Below are positions 1 through 6,184 of a stretch of DNA of 10,557 nt, piece after piece; position 1 is the first letter of the stretch, and each line of letters opens with the position of its first letter. The position numbers and the translations under genes were made by a program. Source of the stretch: an uncultured Propionivibrio sp. (GTDB lineage: Bacteria; Pseudomonadota; Gammaproteobacteria; Burkholderiales; Rhodocyclaceae); the NCBI GenBank assembly GCA_938040985.1, contig CALHZD010000096.1:1-10557 (forward strand), read 5' to 3'. The notes beneath the pieces were generated by a model, which worked only from the letters and a program-made list of their open reading frames with translations, was not told the origin of the DNA and searched no databases.

Positions 1-45
1 TGATGCGTCAACAATCGCTTTTATATTGTCTTCTTCAATATTCAT
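1..45 (-). CDS. Possible 5' end of a truncated leftward gene
   Basis: An ATG at 45-43 on the minus strand opens a frame that stays open to the window edge (15 codons). It reads MNIEEDNIKAIVDAS. The peptide is acidic and helix-like, but too short to assign to a family. It lies 130 nt downstream of the beta-propeller gene in the same orientation and shares its AT-rich composition, so it could be the next gene in the same unit. No strong Shine-Dalgarno sequence is visible upstream, which is the main weakness. Only sequence beyond the left edge can decide whether this is a real start. Confidence 0.33.
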   Translation of the reverse strand, partial: MNIEEDNIKAIVDAS

Positions 46-175
46 AGGATACGTGGCATCTTAATATTATTGACGGACGGGTTCTTATATGGATATTTTA
101 AATAGCATTTAAATTGATTTAACGGTATGGTAGTAAATATACTATATGTGCTGGAATTATGAATAAATTATTTTA

Positions 176-1252
176 CTACAATTTCTTTATTACTATTTCC
201 TCTCCAATTTTATCTATGATAAAGATATCACCTGTCTCTTGAGCAATATCAAATCCACCTATAATAGACAGTTCTTGCAAAACCTTGGGATTGCTCCCAT
301 CCTGGTCAGCCTTTGATAAAAACCACTCCGATTGAAGCGATTTTCTTTTAGAAATAAAATAAATTTCTTTTGATCGGCGGTATCTGGGAGAGCGAAATTC
401 AAAGAAATTCTCCGGGTCATGAACATCAATCATTGATATGGCCTTTGTCTTTTTATCTATCTGATACAACTTTTCCCAGCTAAGGCTTTCTAAAAGTTTG
501 TTGTAAGAATTCTTGTGCCTGTCAGACTTCTTGTGTTCTATGAATATATTCATTATCGTAATGATCTCTTTAATGAAATATTGAAAAGGCATTTCTAATA
601 AACTTACTATTGGAGAGCATTTTCGTTTTTGCTTTTCCAATTTCATCTTTTCGCCTGTAATAACGATATTCTGGCCATTATCATCGCCACGGTTTACTTG
701 ATAAAATTCTTTATAAGTAAGCCGTGTTTCTTGATAGCTATCTAAATCAATACTGTAAAGGTCATAATCTGTGGCAGGCGTTTTTCCTTCTTCACGCTTC
801 TTGCCTTTAAAATAATAAACCTGCTTGCCATCTTGCGAGAAAAATGGAAAGATATTTACTCCCTGGCTCGCGCTAATTATTTTTTCATTCCAGTTTTTTG
901 TATCAAGCAAAACAATTTTCATATCGTCCAGATTGAAGTAATTATTTTCTATGGCAGTAGAAACAAGTACAATACGGCTGCCATCGGGCGACCATCTAGG
1001 ATGTCCTAACGTTCTTTCCGTATTTTGCGGAATGACGCTGATTGTTTTTGTTTTGGTATCGAGTAAACGTAATCCATGCGAAAAATAGTTGGTCTTAAAT
1101 ACAACTTTTTCTCCATCGGGAGAAACGGCAAGGTATCCTTTTTTTGCTTTCAAGCCTGTTGGGTAAATTGTTTCAGCCTGAACCTGCGTCAAGACAAATA
1201 ATCCCAGAAATATTCCGAGGACCAGCTTGAACAGGAAGCTTCTTTTCCCCAT
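176..1252 (-). CDS. Secreted WD40-like (PD40/TolB-type) beta-propeller protein
   Basis: The 358-residue product has a clear Sec signal peptide: basic start (MGKRSF), hydrophobic core at about 8-22, and likely cleavage after VQA at residue 26. The mature part has blade motifs of the WD40-like/TolB beta-propeller class: SPDGEKVVF (44-52), WSPDGSRIVLVS (87-98) and SQDGKQVYYF (139-148). Strand segments such as LLDTKTKTISVI and YDLYSIDL lie between them. Residues 200-260 form a Lys-rich insertion with a hydrophobic stretch around 214-237. The start is supported by AAGGAAAG 6-8 nt before the ATG. Such propellers usually act in the periplasm or at the cell surface in binding or scaffolding; no enzyme motif is visible. 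There are no tolB/pal neighbours, so this is not TolB itself. Composition is much more AT-rich than the housekeeping genes at 4637-10359, suggesting transfer. The specific function is unknown. Confidence 0.75.
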   Translation of the reverse strand: MGKRSFLFKLVLGIFLGLFVLTQVQAETIYPTGLKAKKGYLAVSPDGEKVVFKTNYFSHGLRLLDTKTKTISVIPQNTERTLGHPRWSPDGSRIVLVSTAIENNYFNLDDMKIVLLDTKNWNEKIISASQGVNIFPFFSQDGKQVYYFKGKKREEGKTPATDYDLYSIDLDSYQETRLTYKEFYQVNRGDDNGQNIVITGEKMKLEKQKRKCSPIVSLLEMPFQYFIKEIITIMNIFIEHKKSDRHKNSYNKLLESLSWEKLYQIDKKTKAISMIDVHDPENFFEFRSPRYRRSKEIYFISKRKSLQSEWFLSKADQDGSNPKVLQELSIIGGFDIAQETGDIFIIDKIGEEIVIKKL

Positions 1253-1269
1253 TTTGACTTTCCTTATAT

Positions 1270-1290
1270 TTCAGATTTCTGAATATTCAG
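1270..1290. promoter_or_regulatory. Alternating TTCAG/CTGAA half-sites upstream of the propeller gene
   Basis: Three 5-bp half-sites of alternating orientation occur in 21 bp: TTCAG (1270-1274), CTGAA (1279-1283) and TTCAG (1286-1290). The right pair forms a perfect 12-bp palindrome, CTGAATATTCAG (1279-1290). The cluster lies just upstream of the Shine-Dalgarno sequence of the leftward propeller gene, where an operator would be expected. No convincing -35/-10 pair could be fitted around it. A role as a regulator site is inferred from symmetry and position only. Confidence 0.35.
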
Positions 1291-1358
1291 ATTGCGCCCG
1301 GTTGGGCATCGCCCCTTCCGATATTTTTCTATGGGACGATGGCGCCAGGCGACGCAGG

Positions 1359-1380
1359 CATTGAGGCGGGAGTCTCAATG
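1359..1380 (+). promoter_or_regulatory. 7-bp hairpin with an SD-like loop ending at an ATG
   Basis: CATTGAG (1359-1365) pairs perfectly with CTCAATG (1374-1380) around the loop GCGGGAGT. Read on the plus strand, the loop holds a GGGAG Shine-Dalgarno-like sequence, and the ATG of a 40-codon frame forms the last three bases of the stem. This arrangement could mask the start codon. There is no T-run after it, so it is not a typical terminator. Whether it is transcribed is unknown. Confidence 0.25.
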
Positions 1381-1500
1381 GCGGAATATTATTGTTGTTG
1401 CCAGATACCCTGCATGTTCCCGTCGGCATGGCTTAAACAAGCGCGGCGTGTGTGTGGGGTGGGGGGAGATACGCGCCGATATGTGCAATCAATTGCATGA
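1378..1500 (+). CDS. Candidate 40-aa Cys-rich small ORF
   Basis: The ATG at 1378 is preceded by GGGAG with 5-nt spacing and opens a 40-codon frame ending in TGA (1498-1500). The peptide begins MAEYYCCCQIPC and has five cysteines. No family is recognised. It overlaps a minus-strand small ORF (1433-1525) that has an equally good ribosome-binding site, so at most one is likely to be real. The support is the RBS and the unusual Cys cluster only; chance is quite possible. Confidence 0.13.
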   Translation: MAEYYCCCQIPCMFPSAWLKQARRVCGVGGDTRRYVQSIA

Positions 1501-1525
1501 ATGCAGTGATTTGCGTCTTGTTCAT
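1433..1525 (-). CDS. Candidate 30-aa small ORF
   Basis: The ATG at 1525-1523 on the minus strand is preceded by GGAG with 8-nt spacing. The frame runs 30 codons to TAA. The peptide starts MNKTQITAFMQLIAHIGAYL, a plausible amphipathic or mildly hydrophobic helix, and ends in a PPPHTHAALV tail. A TTGACA hexamer lies upstream on the same strand (1591-1586), with a poor -10 (TAGCCT) 17 bp further on. The SD, the hexamer and the natural-looking N-terminus make this the better of the two small ORFs here. No family is recognised. Confidence 0.25.
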   Translation of the reverse strand: MNKTQITAFMQLIAHIGAYLPPPHTHAALV

Positions 1526-1750
1526 GAAGATTTCTCCATCAACAATGAAGATCAACGCCCGCAGGCTAGCCCTGCATTACCCAGTTGTCAATGGGCTGAA
1601 ACAGGGTTTGTGGAAAGATGCAGTGGCGCGCCGGTGATGCACGGGCGACTGGCTGGGAAAGGCACTACTCATTTTTTGTAGCAGCACTGCCGATTTACTG
1701 CCTGCGCATTCTGGATGTAACGTCCGGCTATCTAAATCGGCCGGTCGCCA

Positions 1751-1910
1751 GCCCGCGTCCATAGGGCGTTTGCGGGCAGGTAGGTCGGGAGCCCGCGTAA
1801 ATACTGGGCTGGCGGGTAGACTGCCCGGGAACCCGCGTAAATAGTGGGCTAGCGGATAGGCTGCCTGGAAACCCACGTAAACAGTGGGCTGGCGAGCAGG
1901 TTCTCCGGAA
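1751..1910. repeat. Four-copy 40-bp tandem repeat with hairpin potential
   Basis: Four contiguous 40-bp units begin at 1751, 1791, 1831 and 1871. Each opens with a version of RCCCGCGTAA. By eye, neighbouring copies match at about 27, 33 and 30 of 40 positions; the leftmost is the most diverged. Each of copies 2-4 can form a small hairpin: AGCCC/GGGCT in copy 2, CCCGC/GTGGG with a G-T pair in copy 3, and CCCAC/GTGGG in copy 4. There are no spacers, so this is not a CRISPR array. The period is not a multiple of three, so it does not encode a protein repeat. Confidence 0.85.
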
Positions 1911-2350
1911 ATGATCATTGCTCCCGCTGCGCTCAAGAAATAAATATCCTCGTAAATATCGCAAAAATTTTTTACCGCCTGAATTTTGCATTTGTTTATT
2001 TGCTGTTTATATGGCGATTTTTAAACAGTCTTTTTTGGGTAGATAATGGTTTTTTATTGCTGGACTTTATAGAGCTATCAGTAATCAGTTTTGCGCTTTA
2101 ATCTTTATTTGATTGGGAGGGTAGCGAACTAAAATGCAATCCAAATAGAGAAGTGTGTAAATTTTTACTTTATTATTTAGAATGGTGTTATAAAAGACCG
2201 ATAACTGGCGATTTATAAGCAAATTATTTAAGACTATTGTTTAAGATAAAACTTATACTTGCTTTAAGTAAATAGAATAGTTTTTTTGTGACTTTTTACA
2301 GCTTGTTTAATAAGTTTTCTATCTACGTCGTGTTTAAGAATTTTGTGGCG

Positions 2351-2368
2351 CTTTATTCTGCAATAAAG
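2351..2368 (+). terminator. AT-rich hairpin downstream of the tonB-like gene
   Basis: CTTTATT (2351-2357) and AATAAAG (2362-2368) form a perfect 7-bp stem with a CTGC loop. The plus strand continues GCTGTTTTTATT, a weak T-run. The hairpin lies about 70 bp past the stop of the leftward tonB-like gene, but on that strand no T-run follows. A terminator role is weakly supported, and more so for rightward transcription. Confidence 0.22.
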
Positions 2369-2436
2369 GCTGTTTTTATTGGCGCTGTTTAAGGTTTTTA
2401 TAAGAATTGTCCGGTTATCTTTTGAGTGTTTCCGGG

Positions 2437-3141
2437 TTAGTCGACGAGCCGGAATATGTAGGGATAGACGCCGGAACGGCATCCTGGTAATTGATGTATC
2501 GCCCATGCGCCTTTTTCGGCGGCCTTGTCGAGTAGCCGCGAGCCGCTACTGCCGTCGATGCGGACATCTTCGACCGTGCAGTCGGGGCCAAGCTGGATGA
2601 ACAGGTAGACAGTGCCTTCGATGCCCTGGATGCGCGCTTCTTCAGGATAAAAAACAAATTCCGCAAGTTTGCGCTGTACGGCGGCGAGCGGCGGAGCGCC
2701 CGCAGGCTGCCGGCTGTCGGGGCGCGGATGCGGTTTGTCGGGCTGGCGGGCATTGCGTGCAGGCGGCCTTTTTTCGGGGGTAGGCTTGTGAAGGTCGGGA
2801 CGCGGTGCGGGCGTCGGCGGGGTGACTTTCGGCGTCGTCGGCGTCGTCGGCGTCGGCTCCGGGGATGTAGGGTCCGGCGTCGGCCTGATTCCCGGCGTTT
2901 TTTCCTTCGCTGCTGCCAACGTGTTTTTTAGCAACACGTCCGCGGCCGGTTCCGGCGTGGGAGGCGTGAGTTCCGGTGCGGGTTCCGGCGTGCGCAACAT
3001 CACCTGCAACGGGGGCGGTGACGGCCGGGGGGGCGTGCGCCGGAAGGCGTCCGAAATCAGCAGGCTGCCGTGGAGAATGAGCGACAGCGCGAAGGCGATG
3101 ATCAGCCGAAAAGGCGGATAAGGTGAAAAATAAGCAGGCAT
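2437..3141 (-). CDS. TonB-family energy transducer-like protein
   Basis: The 234-residue product has the TonB layout. A single N-terminal membrane anchor lies at about 11-30, with the spacing S20...H24 (SLILH) that matches the conserved Ser/His face of the TonB anchor. A long Pro/Thr/Lys-rich periplasm-spanning region covers 36-150, and a TonB C-terminal domain covers 152-234 (FVFYPEEARIQGIEGTVYLF, then VEDVRIDGSSGS). TonB passes proton-motive force from ExbB/ExbD to outer-membrane receptors. No exbB or exbD is adjacent, so this may be an accessory TonB paralogue or a structural envelope protein. The ATG is required to keep the anchor; the best SD (AGGAA) is about 12 nt away, which is long. 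The Pro-rich part contains a short (GGCGTC)-type microsatellite (about 2831-2857). It is divergent from the ankyrin gene, with 130 bp between the starts. Confidence 0.86.
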   Translation of the reverse strand: MPAYFSPYPPFRLIIAFALSLILHGSLLISDAFRRTPPRPSPPPLQVMLRTPEPAPELTPPTPEPAADVLLKNTLAAAKEKTPGIRPTPDPTSPEPTPTTPTTPKVTPPTPAPRPDLHKPTPEKRPPARNARQPDKPHPRPDSRQPAGAPPLAAVQRKLAEFVFYPEEARIQGIEGTVYLFIQLGPDCTVEDVRIDGSSGSRLLDKAAEKGAWAIHQLPGCRSGVYPYIFRLVD

Positions 3142-3271
3142 TGAGGTGATATTTTCCTATAATTTCTCCCATCAATTGACGGATTTGAAGAAAAGGCGCT
3201 CTCTGGCGCGCCAATCCGTCAGAAAACGGCATCGTAATCGAACAGAAGCGGGACGGGCGGAAGGACAAAAA
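3142..3271. promoter_or_regulatory. Shared 130-bp divergent upstream region (tonB-like / ankyrin)
   Basis: This spacer must hold the start signals of both the leftward tonB-like gene and the rightward ankyrin gene. A good SD for the ankyrin gene, AAGGA at 3261-3265, sits 6 nt before its ATG at 3272. TTGACG at 3176-3181 resembles a -35 box, but no matching -10 follows at normal spacing. Divergent layout over one short spacer suggests linked control; that is inference. Confidence 0.4.
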
Positions 3272-4486
3272 ATGTGCGGGAAGGTTGAATGGGGGCGGCT
3301 GGCGCGCGGCGTGTTGTTTTGGCTGTTGTGGATATGCAGCACGGCATATGCGGCCTTGCCCGATGCGGCTGAATTCGCTTGGGCGGTTGAGCGCAACGAT
3401 GTCAAGCAGGTGCGTGCCTGGCTCGACGAAGGGCTGAATCCGGAATTTCAGGGCAAGGAAATCGGCACGGGGTTGATGATCGCCGCCTGGTATGGGCATG
3501 TGCCGATGATGGCGCTGTTCGTTGAACGCGGCGCCAATCCGCGGCGTTCCAACCGTCACGGCGAGCAGCCGCTGCAACTGGCCGCGTGGAACAATCATCT
3601 CGAAGCCGTCAAGTGGCTGCTTGCACACGGCGCCACGCTCAACCGCGACGGCAATCATTGGAGCGCCTTGCATTACTCGGTTTTCAACGGACACAGCGAA
3701 CTGAGCAAATACCTGATTTCGCGCGGCGCAAACATCAACGCCCGTTCGCCCAACCGCTCGACGCCGCTGATGATGGCCGCGCGCGAAGGGCATGATGATC
3801 TGGCGAAAACGCTGATCGACGCCGGCGCGGATACGCGGGCGCGGAATGACTGGGGGGATAACGCACTCGCTTTCGCCATGCGCAACGATCATTACAAGAT
3901 CGGCAAAATGGTTTCTTCGCCGGAAGAGTTTGCCGCCGCCATCAAAGCGCCCAAAGGAAGCTTCGGCGACGTGCCGCGTTCAGCGGCGCTGCCCAACGAA
4001 ATCCAGACGCTGCTGCGCAATATTCGGGAAGCGGAAGCCAAAGGCCAGCCGGTAGATGCAATGCGCGTCGAATTGATTCAAAAAGTGATGGCCTTGCGCC
4101 CCGGAACGACGATCGTCAGCAACCGTGACACGCCACCGCAGCAGCAGGCGGAAATGGATTCGGTGGTCATCACCGCCAAACGCAATCAACCGGGCGAAGA
4201 AAAGGCGCAGTTCGTCTTTTTCCGGGCGGGCGGCGCGGAGGAACCCCCGCCGGCGTCTGCGGCGCCGGTAAAACCGGGCGCGGCGAACAAGGGAGCCGCA
4301 AACAAGGGGGCGACACGCCGGTCGCAGTCGGCTGCCGCGTCGCAAACGCAGCGTGCGCAATCGACTTTCGATCAGATGGCTGACCTGATGCGCCAGATTA
4401 ATCTGGCCGAGGCGCAGGGCAAACCAGCGGATGATTTGCGTCGGCGCCTGGATCAAATGATCGAGCGGACGAAACGGAAAAAATAG
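3272..4486 (+). CDS. Exported ankyrin-repeat protein with TonB-box-like motif
   Basis: I place the start at the ATG at 3272: it has an AAGGA SD at 6-nt spacing and begins a signal peptide (basic start, core FWLLWICS, cleavage likely after AYA at residue 27). An upstream in-frame ATG at 3146 would bury that signal. The 404-residue product has about five ankyrin repeats at 35-64, 66-95, 98-127, 130-159 and 162-193, with typical TPLMMAAREGHDDLAKTLI and ANINAR elements. The C-terminal part is different: an alpha-helical unit at 240-277, DSVVITAKR at 296-304, a Pro/Ala/Lys linker, and a second helical unit at 365-401 related to the first. DSVVITA closely matches the TonB box of outer-membrane receptors. 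Ankyrin repeats bind proteins; the export signal puts this one in the periplasm. It is divergent from a TonB-like gene. The partner is unknown. Confidence 0.87.
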   Translation: MCGKVEWGRLARGVLFWLLWICSTAYAALPDAAEFAWAVERNDVKQVRAWLDEGLNPEFQGKEIGTGLMIAAWYGHVPMMALFVERGANPRRSNRHGEQPLQLAAWNNHLEAVKWLLAHGATLNRDGNHWSALHYSVFNGHSELSKYLISRGANINARSPNRSTPLMMAAREGHDDLAKTLIDAGADTRARNDWGDNALAFAMRNDHYKIGKMVSSPEEFAAAIKAPKGSFGDVPRSAALPNEIQTLLRNIREAEAKGQPVDAMRVELIQKVMALRPGTTIVSNRDTPPQQQAEMDSVVITAKRNQPGEEKAQFVFFRAGGAEEPPPASAAPVKPGAANKGAANKGATRRSQSAAASQTQRAQSTFDQMADLMRQINLAEAQGKPADDLRRRLDQMIERTKRKK

Positions 4487-4636
4487 CGTCGGTAAACCGG
4501 ATGGCCTGCATAAAATGAGGCCGGCGTATGGGTCGGATGCGCGCGTCCATGACGAAGGCGGCAGGTAAATCGATGCCGTAAAACTCTAGGCTGACCGGCA
4601 TTCACTGGGCGGTGGTCCCAAGGGCAAAAGTCGCAT
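4487..4636. other. Convergent spacer between ankyrin gene and hemW
   Basis: Both flanking genes end here. Two modest inverted repeats are visible: GGCCT (4503-4507) with AGGCC (4518-4522), and ATGCCG (4573-4578) with CGGCAT (4596-4601). Neither is followed by a clear T-run, so no confident terminator can be named. AGGGCAAAA occurs twice, in the spacer and overlapping the end of hemW. Confidence 0.4.
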
Positions 4637-6184
4637 TCAGGGCAAAAACAGCGCCAGCAGACGATTGAGGAAGCGCCGGCCGAGCGGGGTGGGGGCAATG
4701 AATCTGGAAACGCCTGCGTGGCCTGGCCTGGCCGGGATCGCCGAGTCAGACGGGCCGGCCGGCCGGGTTTGTGCGGCCGGCGCGTTTAAATCTGAAGGCG
4801 TCGGGGCGGCGCGCCATTCAATCAGGCCTTCGGCCACGGCCTGTTGCAGCGGCGCTTTGATGCAGGTGAGCGGCAGCCCGGTGTGCTGGCTAAACAGCGC
4901 CGCATCGAAACCCTGGTTGAGGCGCAGCGCGTTCATCATGAATTCGCCGGGGAGCTCGCTGTCATCGACGTTCCATGTTTCCTGGCAGGCATGGCCCGCA
5001 GCGGCCTGAGTCATGTAGCGTCCGGGTTGTGCCCAGCGCACCTGGCGGAAGACTCTGAGCGGATTTTTCTGCGCACCTGCGGATAAAGAGGCGTTGCCGG
5101 CAGGCGCACCGGATGGCAAAAACTGCCTGGAGGGCGCATCGGCGCGGCTGTCGTTGCAAGTGTTGGCACCGGTATTGGCGTCGGTATTGGCATCGGTATC
5201 GGCGCGGGGATTGGCACAAATATCGGGCACCCGCGTCAGCTTGCTGTGCGCTCCTGCGCCAATGCCGAGATAGTCGCCGAACGTCCAGTAGTTGAGGTTG
5301 TGCCGGCATGAGCGGCCGGGCAGGGCGAAAGCCGAGGTTTCATAATGCAGGTAGCCGGCCGCGGCGAGCCGCTTTTCGATGGCTTCCTGCATATCGGCGG
5401 CCAGATCGGCGTCGAGCGCGGGCGGCCGGGCAGCAAACGCGGTATTCGGTTCGATGGCAAGCTGGTAGCAGGAAAGGTGCGCGGGCGCGTAGCGCATTGC
5501 CTGCCCGAGGTCGGCAAGCGCCTGTTTGAGCGTCTGCTGCGGCAGGCCGTACATCAGGTCGAGGTTGATGGCATTGAAATGGCGCTGTGCAATCTCGATG
5601 GCGCGGCGGGCTTCGCCGTCGTCGTGAATGCGGCCCAGCGCTTGCAGATGCGCCGGATTGAAGCTCTGGATGCCGAGCGAGAGCCGGTTGATGCCGGCGG
5701 CGCGGAAAGCGGTGAATTTCTCCGCTTCTGCGGTGCCGGGGTTCGCTTCCAGGGTGATTTCGGCATCCCGCGCCAGCGGCATGCGGGCACGGATGGCGGT
5801 GAGCATGGCGTCGATGGCGTGCCCGGAAAACAGGCTGGGGGTGCCGCCACCGAAAAAGATGCTGACGATCTCCCGTCCGGCTATGTCCGGCAAGGCGGCA
5901 TCGAGATCGGCCGTCAACGCTGCAACGTAATCCGCTTCCGGCAGCGGTTGGCGCTGGCCGTGCGAGTTGAAGTCGCAGTACGGGCATTTGCGTACGCACC
6001 ACGGGATGTGCACATAAAGGGAGAGCGGCGGGAGAGGGGAAAAAGGTTGGGGGGGTTGGAGGGGCTGGCGAGGCGGAAAAAGCGGCTGCTCAGGCGAAGG
6101 AAACACAGGCGAAGGGATGTCGGCTGGCGAGGGGGTCTGCGTTGGCGTCTGAGGTCGCGACGCCGCGCCGTTCGGCCCACTCAT
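4637..6184 (-). CDS. hemW: HemW heme chaperone (radical-SAM fold), enlarged
   Basis: HemW is a radical-SAM-fold protein related to HemN; it binds heme and delivers it to cytoplasmic or membrane targets. The signature CVRKCPYC gives C63, C67 and C70 for the 4Fe-4S cluster. Other conserved blocks are FFGGGTPS (110-117), EANPG (146-150), GIQSF (171-175), HNLNYW (295-300, the HemW-type HNxxYW heme motif), GIGAGAHS (307-314) and the C-terminal LGRRFLNRLLALFLP. The chosen ATG at 6184 overlaps the rdgB stop as ATGA; the longer upstream frame lies inside rdgB. At 515 residues it is much longer than the 378-residue E. coli protein. The excess is a Pro-rich N-terminus (about 8-53), a low-complexity insertion (about 318-378) and another near the C-terminus (about 462-492). 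The core motifs are intact, so it is probably functional. It is the last gene of the leftward operon. Confidence 0.93.
   Translation of the reverse strand: MSGPNGAASRPQTPTQTPSPADIPSPVFPSPEQPLFPPRQPLQPPQPFSPLPPLSLYVHIPWCVRKCPYCDFNSHGQRQPLPEADYVAALTADLDAALPDIAGREIVSIFFGGGTPSLFSGHAIDAMLTAIRARMPLARDAEITLEANPGTAEAEKFTAFRAAGINRLSLGIQSFNPAHLQALGRIHDDGEARRAIEIAQRHFNAINLDLMYGLPQQTLKQALADLGQAMRYAPAHLSCYQLAIEPNTAFAARPPALDADLAADMQEAIEKRLAAAGYLHYETSAFALPGRSCRHNLNYWTFGDYLGIGAGAHSKLTRVPDICANPRADTDANTDANTGANTCNDSRADAPSRQFLPSGAPAGNASLSAGAQKNPLRVFRQVRWAQPGRYMTQAAAGHACQETWNVDDSELPGEFMMNALRLNQGFDAALFSQHTGLPLTCIKAPLQQAVAEGLIEWRAAPTPSDLNAPAAQTRPAGPSDSAIPARPGHAGVSRFIAPTPLGRRFLNRLLALFLP
5159..5218 (-). repeat. 12-bp minisatellite inside hemW
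   Basis: About five imperfect 12-bp units (plus strand form GGTATTGGCGTC) run through this stretch, the clearest starting at 5171, 5183, 5195 and 5207. On the coding strand they encode a four-residue repeat of the ANTD/ANTG type at HemW residues of about 325-343. Because 12 bp is four codons, gain or loss of units keeps the frame. Confidence 0.8.

Larger units (their letters stand above)
1253..2436. other. 1.2-kb intergenic region without a clear normal-sized gene
   Basis: No frame here looks like a recognisable protein. Open frames at 1292-1681 (+), 1577-1936 (-) and 1728-1991 (-) have odd composition; the last two run through a tandem repeat whose 40-bp period is not a multiple of three. 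The left part (about 1290-1910) is GC-rich and holds inverted repeats, two small-ORF candidates and the tandem array. The right part (about 1960-2436) is strongly AT-rich and contains short recurring motifs but no ORF of note. It may be a decayed insertion between the AT-rich propeller gene and the tonB-like gene. Confidence 0.6.

Noticed and set aside
1292..1681. 129-codon plus-strand open frame
   Set aside because: No RBS and no family features; the composition looks random.
1751..1910. CRISPR array
   Set aside because: The units are contiguous with no spacers, and no cas-like gene is nearby.
1577..1991. Two minus-strand frames with apparent peptide repeats
   Set aside because: The peptide repeats arise from the 40-bp DNA tandem repeat, which shifts frame at each unit.
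2227..2393. Five TTTAAG hexamers
   Set aside because: Expected often by chance in such AT-rich sequence; spacing is irregular.
3146..3271. Longer N-terminus of the ankyrin gene starting at 3146
   Set aside because: It would bury a good signal peptide and leave only 4 bp to the divergent tonB-like start; the ATG at 3272 has a proper SD.
2642..3892. 416-codon minus-strand open frame
   Set aside because: It runs antisense to the ankyrin gene and out of frame through the tonB-like gene. Both of those have clear domain motifs; this frame has none.
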